Source: Candidatus Accumulibacter necessarius
GTDB taxonomy: Bacteria > Pseudomonadota > Gammaproteobacteria > Burkholderiales > Rhodocyclaceae
Length of the DNA: 49,661 nt
Reading direction: 5' to 3'
Assembly: GCA_017302435.1 (NCBI GenBank)
Contig: JAFLDL010000035.1
Location: 1 to 49,661, forward strand
A program made the position numbers and the translations under genes. The notes beneath the pieces were generated by a model that saw nothing but the letters and a program-made list of their open reading frames with translations, had not been told where the DNA came from and ran no database searches. Below, in pieces: positions 1 to 8,115 of the stretch; position 1 is the first letter of the stretch, and each line of letters begins with the position of its first letter.

Positions 1-730
1 GACTGCCGTGCACGGTGAAACGCGGCGCGGGCACCGCGACGAGGGCGCTGCCGTGCAGGATGCAGCGGCTTTGCCCGTAGCGCAGCACGGCGTGGAACCA
101 GTCGTCCGTCGCGGCGCCCTGCCGCTGGTTTGCCAGGTCGAGCGCAATCGTTTCGGGCATCCCGAGGATCTGCAACACTTGGTCGATGAGATGCGCCCCA
201 AGGTCGTACCACAGTCCGCTGCCCGCGCCGGCCTGTTCCCGCCAACGGGCGCGCACTTGCGGCCGGTAGCGGTCGAAGTGCGATTCAAAATGAACGATGT
301 GCCCCAGTTCTCCCGTGGCGATGACTTGCTGCAGCGTCAGGAAGTCCGAGTCCCAGCGCCGGTTGTGGAATACCGAGAGCAGGCAGCCGGCGGCCGCAGC
401 CTCAGCCTGCAGGCAACGAGCCTCGGCCAGGGTTACTGTGAAAGGCTTGTCGACCACGACATGCTTGCCTGCGGCGAGTGCCATGCTGGCCAGCGGGAAG
501 TGGCTGTCGTTGGGTGTCGGGATGACGACGAGGTCGATCTCGGGGCGGGCAAAGAGATCCGCCGGCGTCGCCTCTACCGCGACATCAGGCCAGTCGGCTT
601 TTACTTTGGCCGGGTCGCTGCTCGCGATCGCTGTGAGTTGAAGACCGGGAACGCCAACAATCAGTGGCGCGTGGAAGGTCTTGCTGGCAAAGCCGTAACC
701 GACGATGGCAACGTTCAGGGTTTTGGTCAT
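1..730 (-). CDS. ydgJ: Gfo/Idh/MocA-family oxidoreductase, YdgJ-like (partial at window edge)
   Basis: Reading the minus strand from an ATG at 730 gives 243 codons with no stop before the window edge, so the C-terminus is missing. The N-terminus has the Rossmann motif VGYGFASKTFHAPL (about residues 10-23). It is followed by VIPTPNDSHFPLA and by HVVVDKPFTVT, which carries the conserved EKP-like lysine of NAD(P)-dependent sugar or inositol dehydrogenases. FHNRRWDSDF and YDLGAHLIDQ further match E. coli YdgJ as I recall it. An AAGGAA ribosome site lies 6-7 bases before the ATG. The family oxidises or reduces sugar-like substrates in the cytoplasm; the substrate here is unknown. No operon partner is visible. 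Confidence 0.82.
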   Translation of the reverse strand, partial: MTKTLNVAIVGYGFASKTFHAPLIVGVPGLQLTAIASSDPAKVKADWPDVAVEATPADLFARPEIDLVVIPTPNDSHFPLASMALAAGKHVVVDKPFTVTLAEARCLQAEAAAAGCLLSVFHNRRWDSDFLTLQQVIATGELGHIVHFESHFDRYRPQVRARWREQAGAGSGLWYDLGAHLIDQVLQILGMPETIALDLANQRQGAATDDWFHAVLRYGQSRCILHGSALVAVPAPRFTVHGS

Positions 731-1206
731 GGCTTGCTTCCTTTTCGGTATCGCCGCTCTTTTCTCTCTCGCGAACGAGGGTGACGGGTTCCTCGAGTAC
801 AGTGCCCGCGCTCCCGGCCTGCAATGAGTCGATGAAGTTCATGATCGCACACAGGCCCAATCGCCAGGTTCATCGAGGCGCGTGCTTGGCTCGGGAAAGA
901 TTGGCTGCCGGCACGCTCTCCGAAGCCCCCGCTTCCAATGACCTCTGGGGTATCCGGAATTCTTGCGGTGAGGGAACACTTGTCAAGGCGGTGAGTGGTG
1001 TCGGGCTTTCTTGCACTCCTGGTCGAGCATCTGTCGAGCTGGAATGCAATTGCGTGTTGAAACGGTATCCTACGCTAGAGCCATCTCTAGGGAATGGTTT
1101 TTGCCCCGGTAATACGAGATGTTGGAGCGGGCAGAAAGCCGATGTGGCGTTGGACTACTGCCCGAGGCTTGGTGGGCTTGATCTTTCCTGCGGAGGAACT
1201 GGGACC
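731..1206. other. Intergenic region without recognised gene
   Basis: This 476-base stretch separates the diverging oxidoreductase and secreted-protein genes. No reading frame in it has a credible ribosome site and protein-like composition. It must hold promoters for both neighbours, but I see no convincing -35/-10 pair. The only clear element is the GGAGGA ribosome site at 1192-1197 that serves the gene starting at 1207. Confidence 0.5.
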
Positions 1207-1808
1207 ATGAAAAAAACATCATCGAAGCGATGCGGAAGAAGCCTTGCAGTCACGGTGGCGCTGACAACGACGCTTTTCGCGGCGTCAACGGCGGAAGCAG
1301 CGAAGGTGATCGTCAGCGGTGTGACCGTGCTGGATCCCGCATCAACCGTCCCTGACGAGGCTCCTGGCAGAACGATCGCGGCGTGGACTGCGGACTGGTG
1401 GCGGTGGGCTTGGGGTCAATCCAGGCCGAAAGATGCCTTTACCGACACGACCGGCGAGTTCGCATCGATCGGCCAGTCTGGTCCGGTGTTTTTTCTGGCC
1501 GGTGCCAACACCTCCGACAGCAGGGCCACACGCACGGTCAACGTGCCTGCCAACGCCTACCTGCTCGTGCCGCTCGTGAACAACGAGTCATCCCAACTCG
1601 AAAATCCGCTGGCTCCCCCTAGACCACCCTTGACTCAGGCGGAACTGCTTGAGCAAAGCGCGTTTATCATCGGCAAGGTCGACGACTTGGTAGCGAAGGT
1701 CGACGGCACGTCGGTGGCGGATCTGGCTGGTCTGCGCGTTTACCTGGAACATCTGGACTCGATAACTTTCGAGGCCGCAGGAGACAATCCCTTCGCCGGC
1801 GGTTATGA
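1207..1808 (+). pseudogene. Secreted protein of unknown function, 3' end replaced
   Basis: From the ATG at 1207 (GGAGGA nine bases upstream) the frame encodes a Sec signal peptide of about 31 residues ending in STAEA. A mature domain follows with WTADWWRWAWG, DTTGEFA, GQSGPVFFLAG and VPANAYLLVPLVN. The tryptophan-rich start followed by GQSGPVFFLAG resembles uncharacterised secreted proteins of environmental bacteria; I cannot name the family. The frame stays open to 1992, but from about 1805 the residues are low-complexity and shadow-like. In the +3 frame a DUF4338 protein begins at the same place. I infer that the native 3' end was lost in a fusion. The broken product could still be exported but would lack its C-terminus. 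Confidence 0.6.
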
Positions 1809-2300
1809 AGGCTCGTCACGCACCTCGGCTATCAACCGCTGCCCGGTGCCCAACTGCGCTACTTTGTTCGCGCCGGCGAACGGCTCGTCGCCTTGCTCAG
1901 CTTCGGGACCGCCGCCTGGAAGACCCAGCCGCGCGACCATTACATCGGCTGGACGCCTGCGCAACGCCAAGAGAACCTGTACCGGGTCGTGAACAATGCG
2001 CGATTCCTGATCCTGCCGTGGATCGAATGCAAGAATCTGGCCTCGTCCATCCTGCCTCGCGCCGCCCGGCAGATCGCCGCCGACTGGCAGCTCCAATACG
2101 GTTACCACCCGCTCTTGCTCGAAACCTTCGTCGAGCAAAAGCGCTTTCGTGGCACCGCCTACCAGGCTGCCAACTCGCTCTGCCTCGGACAAACCTCCGG
2201 CCACGGCAAGCTCGATGTCCACCACCAGGCACTGCTGCCTATCAAAGCCGTCTGGGTCTATCCGCTCGACAGGCACTTCAGACGGGTGCTCTGCGCGTGA
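1809..2300 (+). pseudogene. C-terminal remnant of a DUF4338 (DruA/transposase-like) protein
   Basis: In a frame opened by a stop at 1806-1808, about 163 codons run to TGA at 2298-2300. They contain THLGYQPLPGAQLRYFV, YIGWTPAQRQENLYRVVNN, RFLILPWIECKNLASSIL, LLLETFVEQKRFRGTAYQAAN and GQTSGHGKLDVHHQ. This series is the C-terminal half of DUF4338 proteins, a family that includes DruA of the Druantia anti-phage system and many stand-alone mobile-element-like copies. Full-length members have roughly 280-400 residues, so the N-terminal half is absent. No start codon with a ribosome site precedes the first conserved motif. The first internal ATG (1893) would remove further conserved sequence. I call it a remnant left by a rearrangement, not a functional defence gene. 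Confidence 0.72.
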
Positions 2301-2603
2301 ACGCGTCGCTCCGACGCCAACCCAGAGCCATTCTCATGCCCCGGGTTTTTGAGAAGTTACCTGCACCTGGCTTATGTCACTGATTGGAAAACGCTTTACC
2401 TTTCCATGGATGCCGGATTCCGGATCGTCGAATCGCGCTCGCATAGATAAAGGTGTGCCATAATCGGCATCTCTGCATACGGCGCAAGCCTTTTGCGCGA
2501 TCATTTTTGCAGGACGGCCTGGTGAATTGCCCGACAAGGAGGCAAAGCGCAAGCGATCGGGTTCTGGAGGAGCAGGGTTTCAGTTGTTTATGGAGGGATT
2601 CCC
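2301..2603. promoter_or_regulatory. Intergenic leader upstream of the TRAP operon
   Basis: These 303 bases lie between the DUF4338 remnant and the TRAP permease genes. No gene is visible. A CATAAT hexamer at 2459-2464 is a possible -10 element for the transporter, but no good -35 stands 16-18 bases before it. The ribosome site GGAGGGA at 2592-2598 fixes the GTG start at 2604. Confidence 0.3.
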
Positions 2604-3191
2604 GTGAATGGTTTACTCAAGCTTTCAGGCCTGATAGACAGGCTCACCGAACTGGTCGGCAAGAGCATCATCTGGCTCGTGCTGGTCGTCACGCTGATCG
2701 CTGCCGGCAATGCGATCATGCGCTACATCTGGAACTACAGTTCGAACGCCTTTCTGGAGATCCAGTGGTACCTGTTTTCGGCGATATTCCTCTTTGGCGC
2801 CGGCTACACGCTGATGCGCAACGAGCACGTGCGCATTGACCTGATCGCCGGCCGCTTCTCGAAACGTGGGCAGGCGATGATCGACATCTTCGGCATCCTC
2901 TTTTTCCTGTTGCCGATGGCGATTGCCGTGATGTACCTGTCGTGGCCGATCTTTCTGCTCGCGCTGCACAACAACGAGCAGTCGAGCAACGCCGGCGGTC
3001 TGGCGCTCTGGCCCGTGCGGCTGCTGGTGCCGATCGGCTTCTTCCTGCTGGTGATTCAGGGCATCTCGGAACTGATCAAGCGGATCGGCTTTCTCCAGGG
3101 CAGGTGTCCCGACCCGACCGAAAAGGCGCACAAGCCGACACCCGAAGAAGAGCTGGCGCTGGCCATCAAGGCCCAGAAGGGAGAACTGTGA
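2604..3191 (+). CDS. dctQ: TRAP transporter small permease subunit (DctQ family)
   Basis: This 195-residue membrane protein has four predicted transmembrane segments (about residues 20-38, 50-71, 91-112 and 136-154), the usual DctQ plan. Conserved features include NEHVRIDL after helix 2 and NEQSSNAGGLALWPVRLLVP before helix 4. The start is GTG at 2604, with GGAGGGA five bases upstream. DctQ pairs with the large permease DctM to form a sodium-driven symporter fed by a periplasmic binding protein. Its stop overlaps the dctM start by one base (TGATG), so the two are translationally coupled. The matching binding protein is encoded downstream on the opposite strand (4828-5907). The symbol reflects the family, not a proven substrate. 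Confidence 0.9.
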   Translation: MNGLLKLSGLIDRLTELVGKSIIWLVLVVTLIAAGNAIMRYIWNYSSNAFLEIQWYLFSAIFLFGAGYTLMRNEHVRIDLIAGRFSKRGQAMIDIFGILFFLLPMAIAVMYLSWPIFLLALHNNEQSSNAGGLALWPVRLLVPIGFFLLVIQGISELIKRIGFLQGRCPDPTEKAHKPTPEEELALAIKAQKGEL

Positions 3192-4690
3192 TGACCGAGT
3201 TCCTGATCGCCAACATGGCGCCGATCATCTTCGTTTCGATGGTCCTCTTTCTGCTCGTCGGCTTCCCGGTGTCCTTCGCGCTGGCGGCGAACGGCATCTT
3301 CTTCGCCCTGATCGGCATCGAACTCGGGCTGCTCGGACCACAACTCTTCCAGGCCTTGCCGGACCGCATTTTCGGCATCATGAACAACGACACGCTGCTG
3401 GCGATTCCCTTCTTCACCTTCATGGGGCTGATCCTCGAAAGATCAGGCATGGCCGAGGACCTGCTCGATACCATTGGCCAGCTTTTCGGGCCGCTGCGTG
3501 GCGGCCTGGCCTTTGCGGTGATTTTCGTCGGCGCACTGCTCGCCGCGACAACCGGCGTCGTCGCGGCATCGGTGATCTCGATGGGCCTGATCTCGCTGCC
3601 GATCATGTTGCGCTACGGCTACGATACCAAACTCGCCACTGGCGTCATTGCCGCCTCCGGAACGCTGGCGCAGATCATTCCGCCGTCGCTGGTGCTGATC
3701 ATCATGGCCGACCAGCTCGGCAAATCGGTCGGCGACATGTATGCCGGCGCCTTCCTGCCGGCAATGGTGCTGACCAGTTTCTACGTCGGCTATGTTGCAC
3801 TGGTGGCGATGTTCAAGCCGCGCTGGGCGCCGGCCCTACCCGCCGAAGCAAGAACACTGCACGGCGTCAAGCTGCTGCTGCGCGCGCTGACGACGCTGCT
3901 GCCACCCCTGTTCCTGATCTTCCTCGTCCTCGGCACGATCTTTCTCGGCATCGCCACGCCCACCGAGGGTGGCGCGATGGGGGCGACCGGCGCCCTTATC
4001 ATGGCCCTGGCGCGCAAGCGACTGACCTTGAGCCTGTTGAAACAGGCGATGGAAACGACCGCCAAACTGACGACCTTCGTAGTTTTTATCCTGGTCGGGG
4101 CACGGATTTTTTCGCTGACGTTCTACGGCGTCGATGGCCACAAATGGGTCGAGCATCTGCTCACCGGATTGCCGGGCGGCGAGATCGGCTTCCTGATCGT
4201 GGTCAACATTCTTGTTTTCCTGCTCGCCTTCTTCCTCGATTTCTTCGAACTGTCGTTCATCATCGTGCCGCTCCTCGGGCCGGTCGCGCAGGCATTGGGC
4301 ATCGACCTGATCTGGTTCGGCATTCTGCTGGCGGTCAACATGCAGACCTCGTTCATGCACCCGCCCTTCGGTTTTGCACTCTTCTACCTGCGTTCGGTGG
4401 CGCCGGCTTCGGTCAAAACCACCGATATCTACTGGGGCGCGATACCCTTTGTCTGCATCCAGATAATCATGGTCGGCATCCTCATCTTCTTCCCGCAACT
4501 GGTGACCTTTGGCCTCGACAAGGAGGTCAAGGTCGACCTCGATTCGGTACAGATCGACATGCCGGCTTCCGACTACGGCGAGCCATCGAGCCCGGCGGGG
4601 CTGGACGGCCCGAAAGGGTCGCCTGCTGACGCCGAAGACGATGCCAGCAAGGCCATCCGCGACGCGATGAAGCAGGATCAGGCAAAGTAG
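3191..4690 (+). CDS. dctM: TRAP transporter large permease subunit (DctM family)
   Basis: The frame from ATG 3191 encodes 499 residues with many hydrophobic segments and the DctM hallmarks FTFMGLILERSGMAEDLL, GVVAASVISMGLI, LAQIIPPSLVLIIMADQLG and GIATPTEGGAMGATGAL. DctM is the ion-coupled transport channel of tripartite TRAP systems. Members usually have about 430-450 residues. The excess is a charged, low-complexity cytoplasmic tail of roughly 55 residues after the last helix (from DKEVKVDLD to the end), of no function I can name. The start overlaps the dctQ stop. An 18-bp hairpin follows the stop after 45 bases. Confidence 0.93.
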   Translation: MTEFLIANMAPIIFVSMVLFLLVGFPVSFALAANGIFFALIGIELGLLGPQLFQALPDRIFGIMNNDTLLAIPFFTFMGLILERSGMAEDLLDTIGQLFGPLRGGLAFAVIFVGALLAATTGVVAASVISMGLISLPIMLRYGYDTKLATGVIAASGTLAQIIPPSLVLIIMADQLGKSVGDMYAGAFLPAMVLTSFYVGYVALVAMFKPRWAPALPAEARTLHGVKLLLRALTTLLPPLFLIFLVLGTIFLGIATPTEGGAMGATGALIMALARKRLTLSLLKQAMETTAKLTTFVVFILVGARIFSLTFYGVDGHKWVEHLLTGLPGGEIGFLIVVNILVFLLAFFLDFFELSFIIVPLLGPVAQALGIDLIWFGILLAVNMQTSFMHPPFGFALFYLRSVAPASVKTTDIYWGAIPFVCIQIIMVGILIFFPQLVTFGLDKEVKVDLDSVQIDMPASDYGEPSSPAGLDGPKGSPADAEDDASKAIRDAMKQDQAK

Positions 4691-4735
4691 CTGAAGAAGG
4701 GCCCCGACGACCGGCGTCGTCAGGCACAGCCAAGA

Positions 4736-4775
4736 AGGAAAGGGAACGGAGGCTTGCGCCTCCGTTCCCTTTCCT
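4736..4775. terminator. Perfect 18-bp hairpin between convergent TRAP genes
   Basis: Positions 4736-4753 pair without mismatch with 4758-4775 around the tetraloop TTGC. The stem ends in GGAGGC/GCCTCC, and its outer part is A/G-rich on one strand and T/C-rich on the other. It sits between the stop of dctM (+, 4690) and the stop of the binding-protein gene (-, 4828). This is the expected place for a bidirectional terminator or mRNA-stabilising hairpin. There is no long T run on either side, so Rho-independent termination may be inefficient. Confidence 0.75.
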
Positions 4776-4827
4776 GCCTACCTGAGCGAAGCAGCCGACT
4801 GACGACCGCCCCGCCTTCAAGGCAGAG

Positions 4828-5907
4828 CTATCGCTTGCTGTGCATGTAGTTGTTGTAAGAGCCTTCGGCAACGCGCATCCAGAGGATCTGATCGTCCATG
4901 AACTTCTTGTAGTCGTCGTAAATCTTCTTGAAGGTGGGATTGCTCGCCGAAGTCTCCGCGTAGAGTTCCATGGCCGCCTTGTAGCAGGCGTCCATGACCT
5001 CTTTCGGGAACTGTTTCAACTGCGTGCCCGAACCAACCAGTTGCTTGAGCGCGGTCGGGTTCCTGGCATCGTACTTGGCGACCATGTCGACGTGCGCGTC
5101 GGCGCAGGCGAGCTGGAGAATGGTCTGGTATTCCTTCGGCAGTTCCGCCCATTTCTTGGTATTGACGTAAGCCGATACCTGCGGGCCACCCTCCCACCAT
5201 CCCGGGTAGTAGTAGTACTTGGCGACCTTGTTGAAACCCAGCTTCTGGTCATCGTAGGGACCGATCCACTCGGCGGCGTCGATCGTGCCCTTCTCGAGCG
5301 CCGGATAGATGTCACTGCCCGGGATCTGCTGCGGTACCGCGCCCAGCTTGCTGATCACGGCCCCGGCGAAGCCACCGATGCGGATCTTCAGACCCTTCAG
5401 GTCGGCAACGGTCTTGATTTCCTTGCGATACCAGCCGCCCATCTGCGTCGTGGTGTTGCCGCAGGGGATCACCAGGATATTCGACTTGCCGAACAACTCC
5501 GCCATCAGTTTGGTGCCGTTGCCGTGACGCATCCAGGCGTCCATCTGTCGGTTGGTCATGCCGAAGGGAACTGCCGTCTCCAGCGCGTAACTCGGGTCCT
5601 TGCCAAAAAAATAGTAGGAAACGGTATGCCCCATTTCGACGGTACCGTCCTTGACGGCGTCGAAGACTGCCGGCCCGGGAACGATCTCACCGCCGGCGAA
5701 GACCTGGATCTGGAACTTGCCGCCGGTAGCCTCAGACACCCGCTTGGCCATCACTTCCGCCCCCCCGTAGATGGTATCCAGGCTCTTCGGGAAGCTCGAC
5801 GCGAGACGCCACTTGATGGTCGGGGCATTCTGGGCAATCGCCGGCATGGCCACGCTGCCGGCGGCAAGGCCGACACCCGCATTCTTCAGAAACGAACGTC
5901 TTTCCAC
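4828..5907 (-). CDS. dctP: TRAP transporter substrate-binding protein (DctP/TakP-like)
   Basis: This 359-residue periplasmic binding protein begins at GTG 5907, seven bases after AGGAGA. The N-terminus RRSFLK (residues 3-8) followed by a hydrophobic stretch and PAIAQ is a twin-arginine signal. Later motifs include LKGLKIRIGG with the carboxylate-binding arginine (R176) and WIGPYDDQKLGF with YYYYPGWWEG (about 214-240). These are typical of the TakP subgroup that binds 2-oxo acids, so an organic or keto acid is my inferred ligand. It faces dctQM tail to tail, not in one operon. A TATAAT box lies upstream at 5950-5955, which suggests separate expression. Confidence 0.92.
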   Translation of the reverse strand: MERRSFLKNAGVGLAAGSVAMPAIAQNAPTIKWRLASSFPKSLDTIYGGAEVMAKRVSEATGGKFQIQVFAGGEIVPGPAVFDAVKDGTVEMGHTVSYYFFGKDPSYALETAVPFGMTNRQMDAWMRHGNGTKLMAELFGKSNILVIPCGNTTTQMGGWYRKEIKTVADLKGLKIRIGGFAGAVISKLGAVPQQIPGSDIYPALEKGTIDAAEWIGPYDDQKLGFNKVAKYYYYPGWWEGGPQVSAYVNTKKWAELPKEYQTILQLACADAHVDMVAKYDARNPTALKQLVGSGTQLKQFPKEVMDACYKAAMELYAETSASNPTFKKIYDDYKKFMDDQILWMRVAEGSYNNYMHSKR

Positions 5908-5949
5908 AATTTGTCTCCTATAGGGTTCTTGTGAACGAGTTGCCCGCTG

Positions 5950-5955
5950 ATTATA
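5950..5955 (-). promoter_or_regulatory. Candidate -10 box for the TRAP binding-protein gene
   Basis: A perfect TATAAT on the minus strand lies 42 bases upstream of the GTG start at 5907. The -35 region 16-17 bases further upstream reads GTTTCA or TTTCAG, a poor match. The box supports transcription of the binding-protein gene independently of pmbA. Confidence 0.45.
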
Positions 5956-6084
5956 GCGAAAGCCGCCCTGCCTGAAACGAGGATTTACCCGCGCGGAAGC
6001 TGAGCACGGGCCCGGCGATGGCAGAGTTGCGCTCCGGCCAGTCCGGAACAGGCGTCCGTCGCCCGCCCTGCACGACTTTCCCGC

Positions 6085-7458
6085 CTAGTCGCCGGCCACC
6101 CTCATCTGCTCGATGAGGATCGAACCCACCTGCTTCGAGCCGCGAATCAGAACGTCGTTGCCGACCGCCGCGACGTTCCTGAACATGTCGCGAAGATTGC
6201 CGGCAATCGTGATTCCTTCCACCGGGTGAGCGATCTCGCCCCCGTCGACCCAGTAGCCGGCAGCCCCCCGCGAATAGTCCCCCGTCACGTAATTGACGCC
6301 TTGACCAAGCAACTCGGTGACCAGCAGGCCACGCCCCATCTTTTTCAGCAGCCCTCGCAGGTCGCGCTTGCCGGGATGGACGATGAGGTTGTGGCAGCCG
6401 CCCGCGTTACCGGTGGTCTGCATGCCCAGCTTGCGCGCGCTGTAGGCACTCAGGAAATAGCCCTGCAGCCGTCCGTCGACCAGCACTTCACGATCGTGGG
6501 TCGCCACCCCGTCGCTGTCGAAGTGGCTGCTTGCCAGCCCACAGGCAAGATGCGGTCGCTCGCTGATCTGCACCTTCTTCGAAAAGACGCGCCGGCCCAG
6601 GCTATCAACCAGAAAGGATGTCTTCCGGTACAGGCTGCCACCGCTGACCGCGTGCACAAAGTTACCGATCAACGAGGCGGCAAGGGGAGCCTCGAAGATC
6701 ACCGGCACCTTGCAGGTCTTGACCTTGCGCGCGCCGAGTCGCGACAGGGCTCGCCGCGCCGCCTGCTCGCCAATCGACTCAGCTGAGCCGATCGCCAGCG
6801 GATCGCGCGCAACCGAATACCAGTCATCCCGCTGCATGCTTTCGTTCTTGCCGGCGATCACCGAGCACGACAGGTAATGCCGTGAGCTCGGGTAGCCGCC
6901 GACGAAGCCAAGGCTATTGGCCGACACGAATTGTCCTTCCTGGATCGAGACCGTCGCCCCTTCCGAGTTGCTGATCTGCGGGCTGACCGCAAACGCTGCC
7001 TGCTCACAGCGCCGGGCGAGTTCAACGCCCGCTTCAACCGAGAGTAACCAAGGGTGGTACAGGTCGAGGTCCGGCTGCTGATGAAGGTCGATGGCCAGCA
7101 ATTCGGCATCGGGCAAGCCGGCGCAGGGATCTTCAGCGGTGAAGCGGGCAATGTTCAGGGCCGCATCGACGGTCTCACGCAAGGCGCTGGCAGCAAAATC
7201 GGAGGTGCTCGCGTGCCCTTTTCGCTGGCCAAGGTAAACCGAAACGGAAATCCCCTTGTCACGGTTGTATTCGATGGTTTCGACCTCGCCACAGCGAACC
7301 GTGACCGATTGACCGAAGCCAGTAGAGACATCGACCTCGCAAGCGCTCGCCCCCTGCTTTTCGGCATAGGCAAGGACGTCTCGCGCCAGTTCCTGCAGCG
7401 TGTCGAGACGGTGACTGAAGCGCGATTCGGTCAAGGGAGTGGTCGCTGGACGGGACAT
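6085..7458 (-). CDS. pmbA: Metalloprotease TldE/PmbA
   Basis: This is a member of the TldD/PmbA family, whose TldD-TldE heterodimer degrades unfolded peptides and matures microcins. About 457 residues match the family throughout: ELARDVLAYAEKQGAS, VRCGEVETIEYNRDKGISVSV, SLYRKTSFLVDSLG, TTGNAGGCHNLIV and RGAAGYWVDGGEI near the C-terminus. TldE lacks the catalytic HExxxH of TldD, and none is seen here. I chose the ATG at 7458 over the TTG at 7479 because a TATGAT -10-like box at 7488-7493 would start transcription at about 7481. It diverges from darP, the same pairing as in E. coli. Confidence 0.94.
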   Translation of the reverse strand: MSRPATTPLTESRFSHRLDTLQELARDVLAYAEKQGASACEVDVSTGFGQSVTVRCGEVETIEYNRDKGISVSVYLGQRKGHASTSDFAASALRETVDAALNIARFTAEDPCAGLPDAELLAIDLHQQPDLDLYHPWLLSVEAGVELARRCEQAAFAVSPQISNSEGATVSIQEGQFVSANSLGFVGGYPSSRHYLSCSVIAGKNESMQRDDWYSVARDPLAIGSAESIGEQAARRALSRLGARKVKTCKVPVIFEAPLAASLIGNFVHAVSGGSLYRKTSFLVDSLGRRVFSKKVQISERPHLACGLASSHFDSDGVATHDREVLVDGRLQGYFLSAYSARKLGMQTTGNAGGCHNLIVHPGKRDLRGLLKKMGRGLLVTELLGQGVNYVTGDYSRGAAGYWVDGGEIAHPVEGITIAGNLRDMFRNVAAVGNDVLIRGSKQVGSILIEQMRVAGD

Positions 7459-7487
7459 GAGGACGGTGGCCAGAGGCAAAAGCCGCT

Positions 7488-7493
7488 ATCATA
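7488..7493 (-). promoter_or_regulatory. Candidate -10 box for pmbA
   Basis: TATGAT on the minus strand lies 30 bases upstream of the preferred pmbA ATG at 7458. No strong -35 element is seen 17 bases before it. The box is mainly useful for arguing against the further-upstream TTG start. Confidence 0.35.
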
Positions 7494-7575
7494 GCAGTTC
7501 ACCGGAAGGCATCCGCTGCTGCATCGCGCGGGCTTCCACTTTCACCCGCCAGCGCGAGAGACGATTCGCCACGCC

Positions 7576-8115
7576 ATGAGCACCGCCGAAGAAGAATCTG
7601 CACCGCCATCGAAAACCCAGCGCAAGCGGGCGATGGAGGAACTGCAGGTGCTGGGCGAGGATCTGGTGGCACTGCCGGCTGACCGGGTCAGAAAGATTGA
7701 GCTCCCCGAGGACCTGCGGGCGGCTGTCCGTGAAGCGCAGCGCATGACACGGCACGACGACGCGCGACGACGCCAGATGCAATTCATCGGCCGGCTGATG
7801 CGCGACGTGGACCCTGAGCCGATCCGTGAGGCACTGGCGGTGGTACGCGGTGAGTCGGCCGAAGACACGGCCAGGCTGCACCGTCTCGAACGACTGCGTG
7901 CCGACCTGCTCGCTGACGAGAAAGTCCTCTACGAGATCGCCAGCGGATCGCCTTCGATCGACCTGCAGCAGCTGCGCTCCCTGCGCCGGGCAGCGCTGCT
8001 CGAGCAGGCTCAGGGCAAGCCGCCGCGCAGCTACCGGGCTATCTTTCAGTTACTCAAGGAACTCGACAGCGCCGATACCCCGGCCGATCCCGACGATGAA
8101 CTCGAGCCCCCATGA
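7576..8115 (+). CDS. darP: Ribosome biogenesis factor DarP/YjgA (DUF615)
   Basis: This 179-residue, highly charged helical protein contains the DUF615 motifs PPSKTQRKRAMEELQVLGE, DDARRRQMQFIGRLMR and DVDPEPIREAL, plus a C-terminal LRRAALLEQAQGKPPRSYRAIFQLL. DarP binds late 50S precursors and helps peptidyl-transferase-centre maturation in E. coli. Its length equals that of E. coli YjgA to within a few residues. It diverges from pmbA as in enterobacteria. Its last 20 bases overlap the start of the mogA-type gene, so the two are probably coupled. Confidence 0.94.
   Translation: MSTAEEESAPPSKTQRKRAMEELQVLGEDLVALPADRVRKIELPEDLRAAVREAQRMTRHDDARRRQMQFIGRLMRDVDPEPIREALAVVRGESAEDTARLHRLERLRADLLADEKVLYEIASGSPSIDLQQLRSLRRAALLEQAQGKPPRSYRAIFQLLKELDSADTPADPDDELEPP

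Noticed and set aside
585-860. A 91-residue minus-strand frame upstream of and overlapping ydgJ
   Set aside because: It overlaps the ydgJ start in another frame and becomes arginine-rich noise; no ribosome site.
1809-2300. An active Druantia defence system
   Set aside because: Only the C-terminal half of one DUF4338 protein is present, and no helicase or other Druantia component is in the window.
4840-5934. A 364-residue plus-strand frame opposite the TRAP binding protein
   Set aside because: Shadow of a gene with a Tat signal and family motifs on the minus strand.
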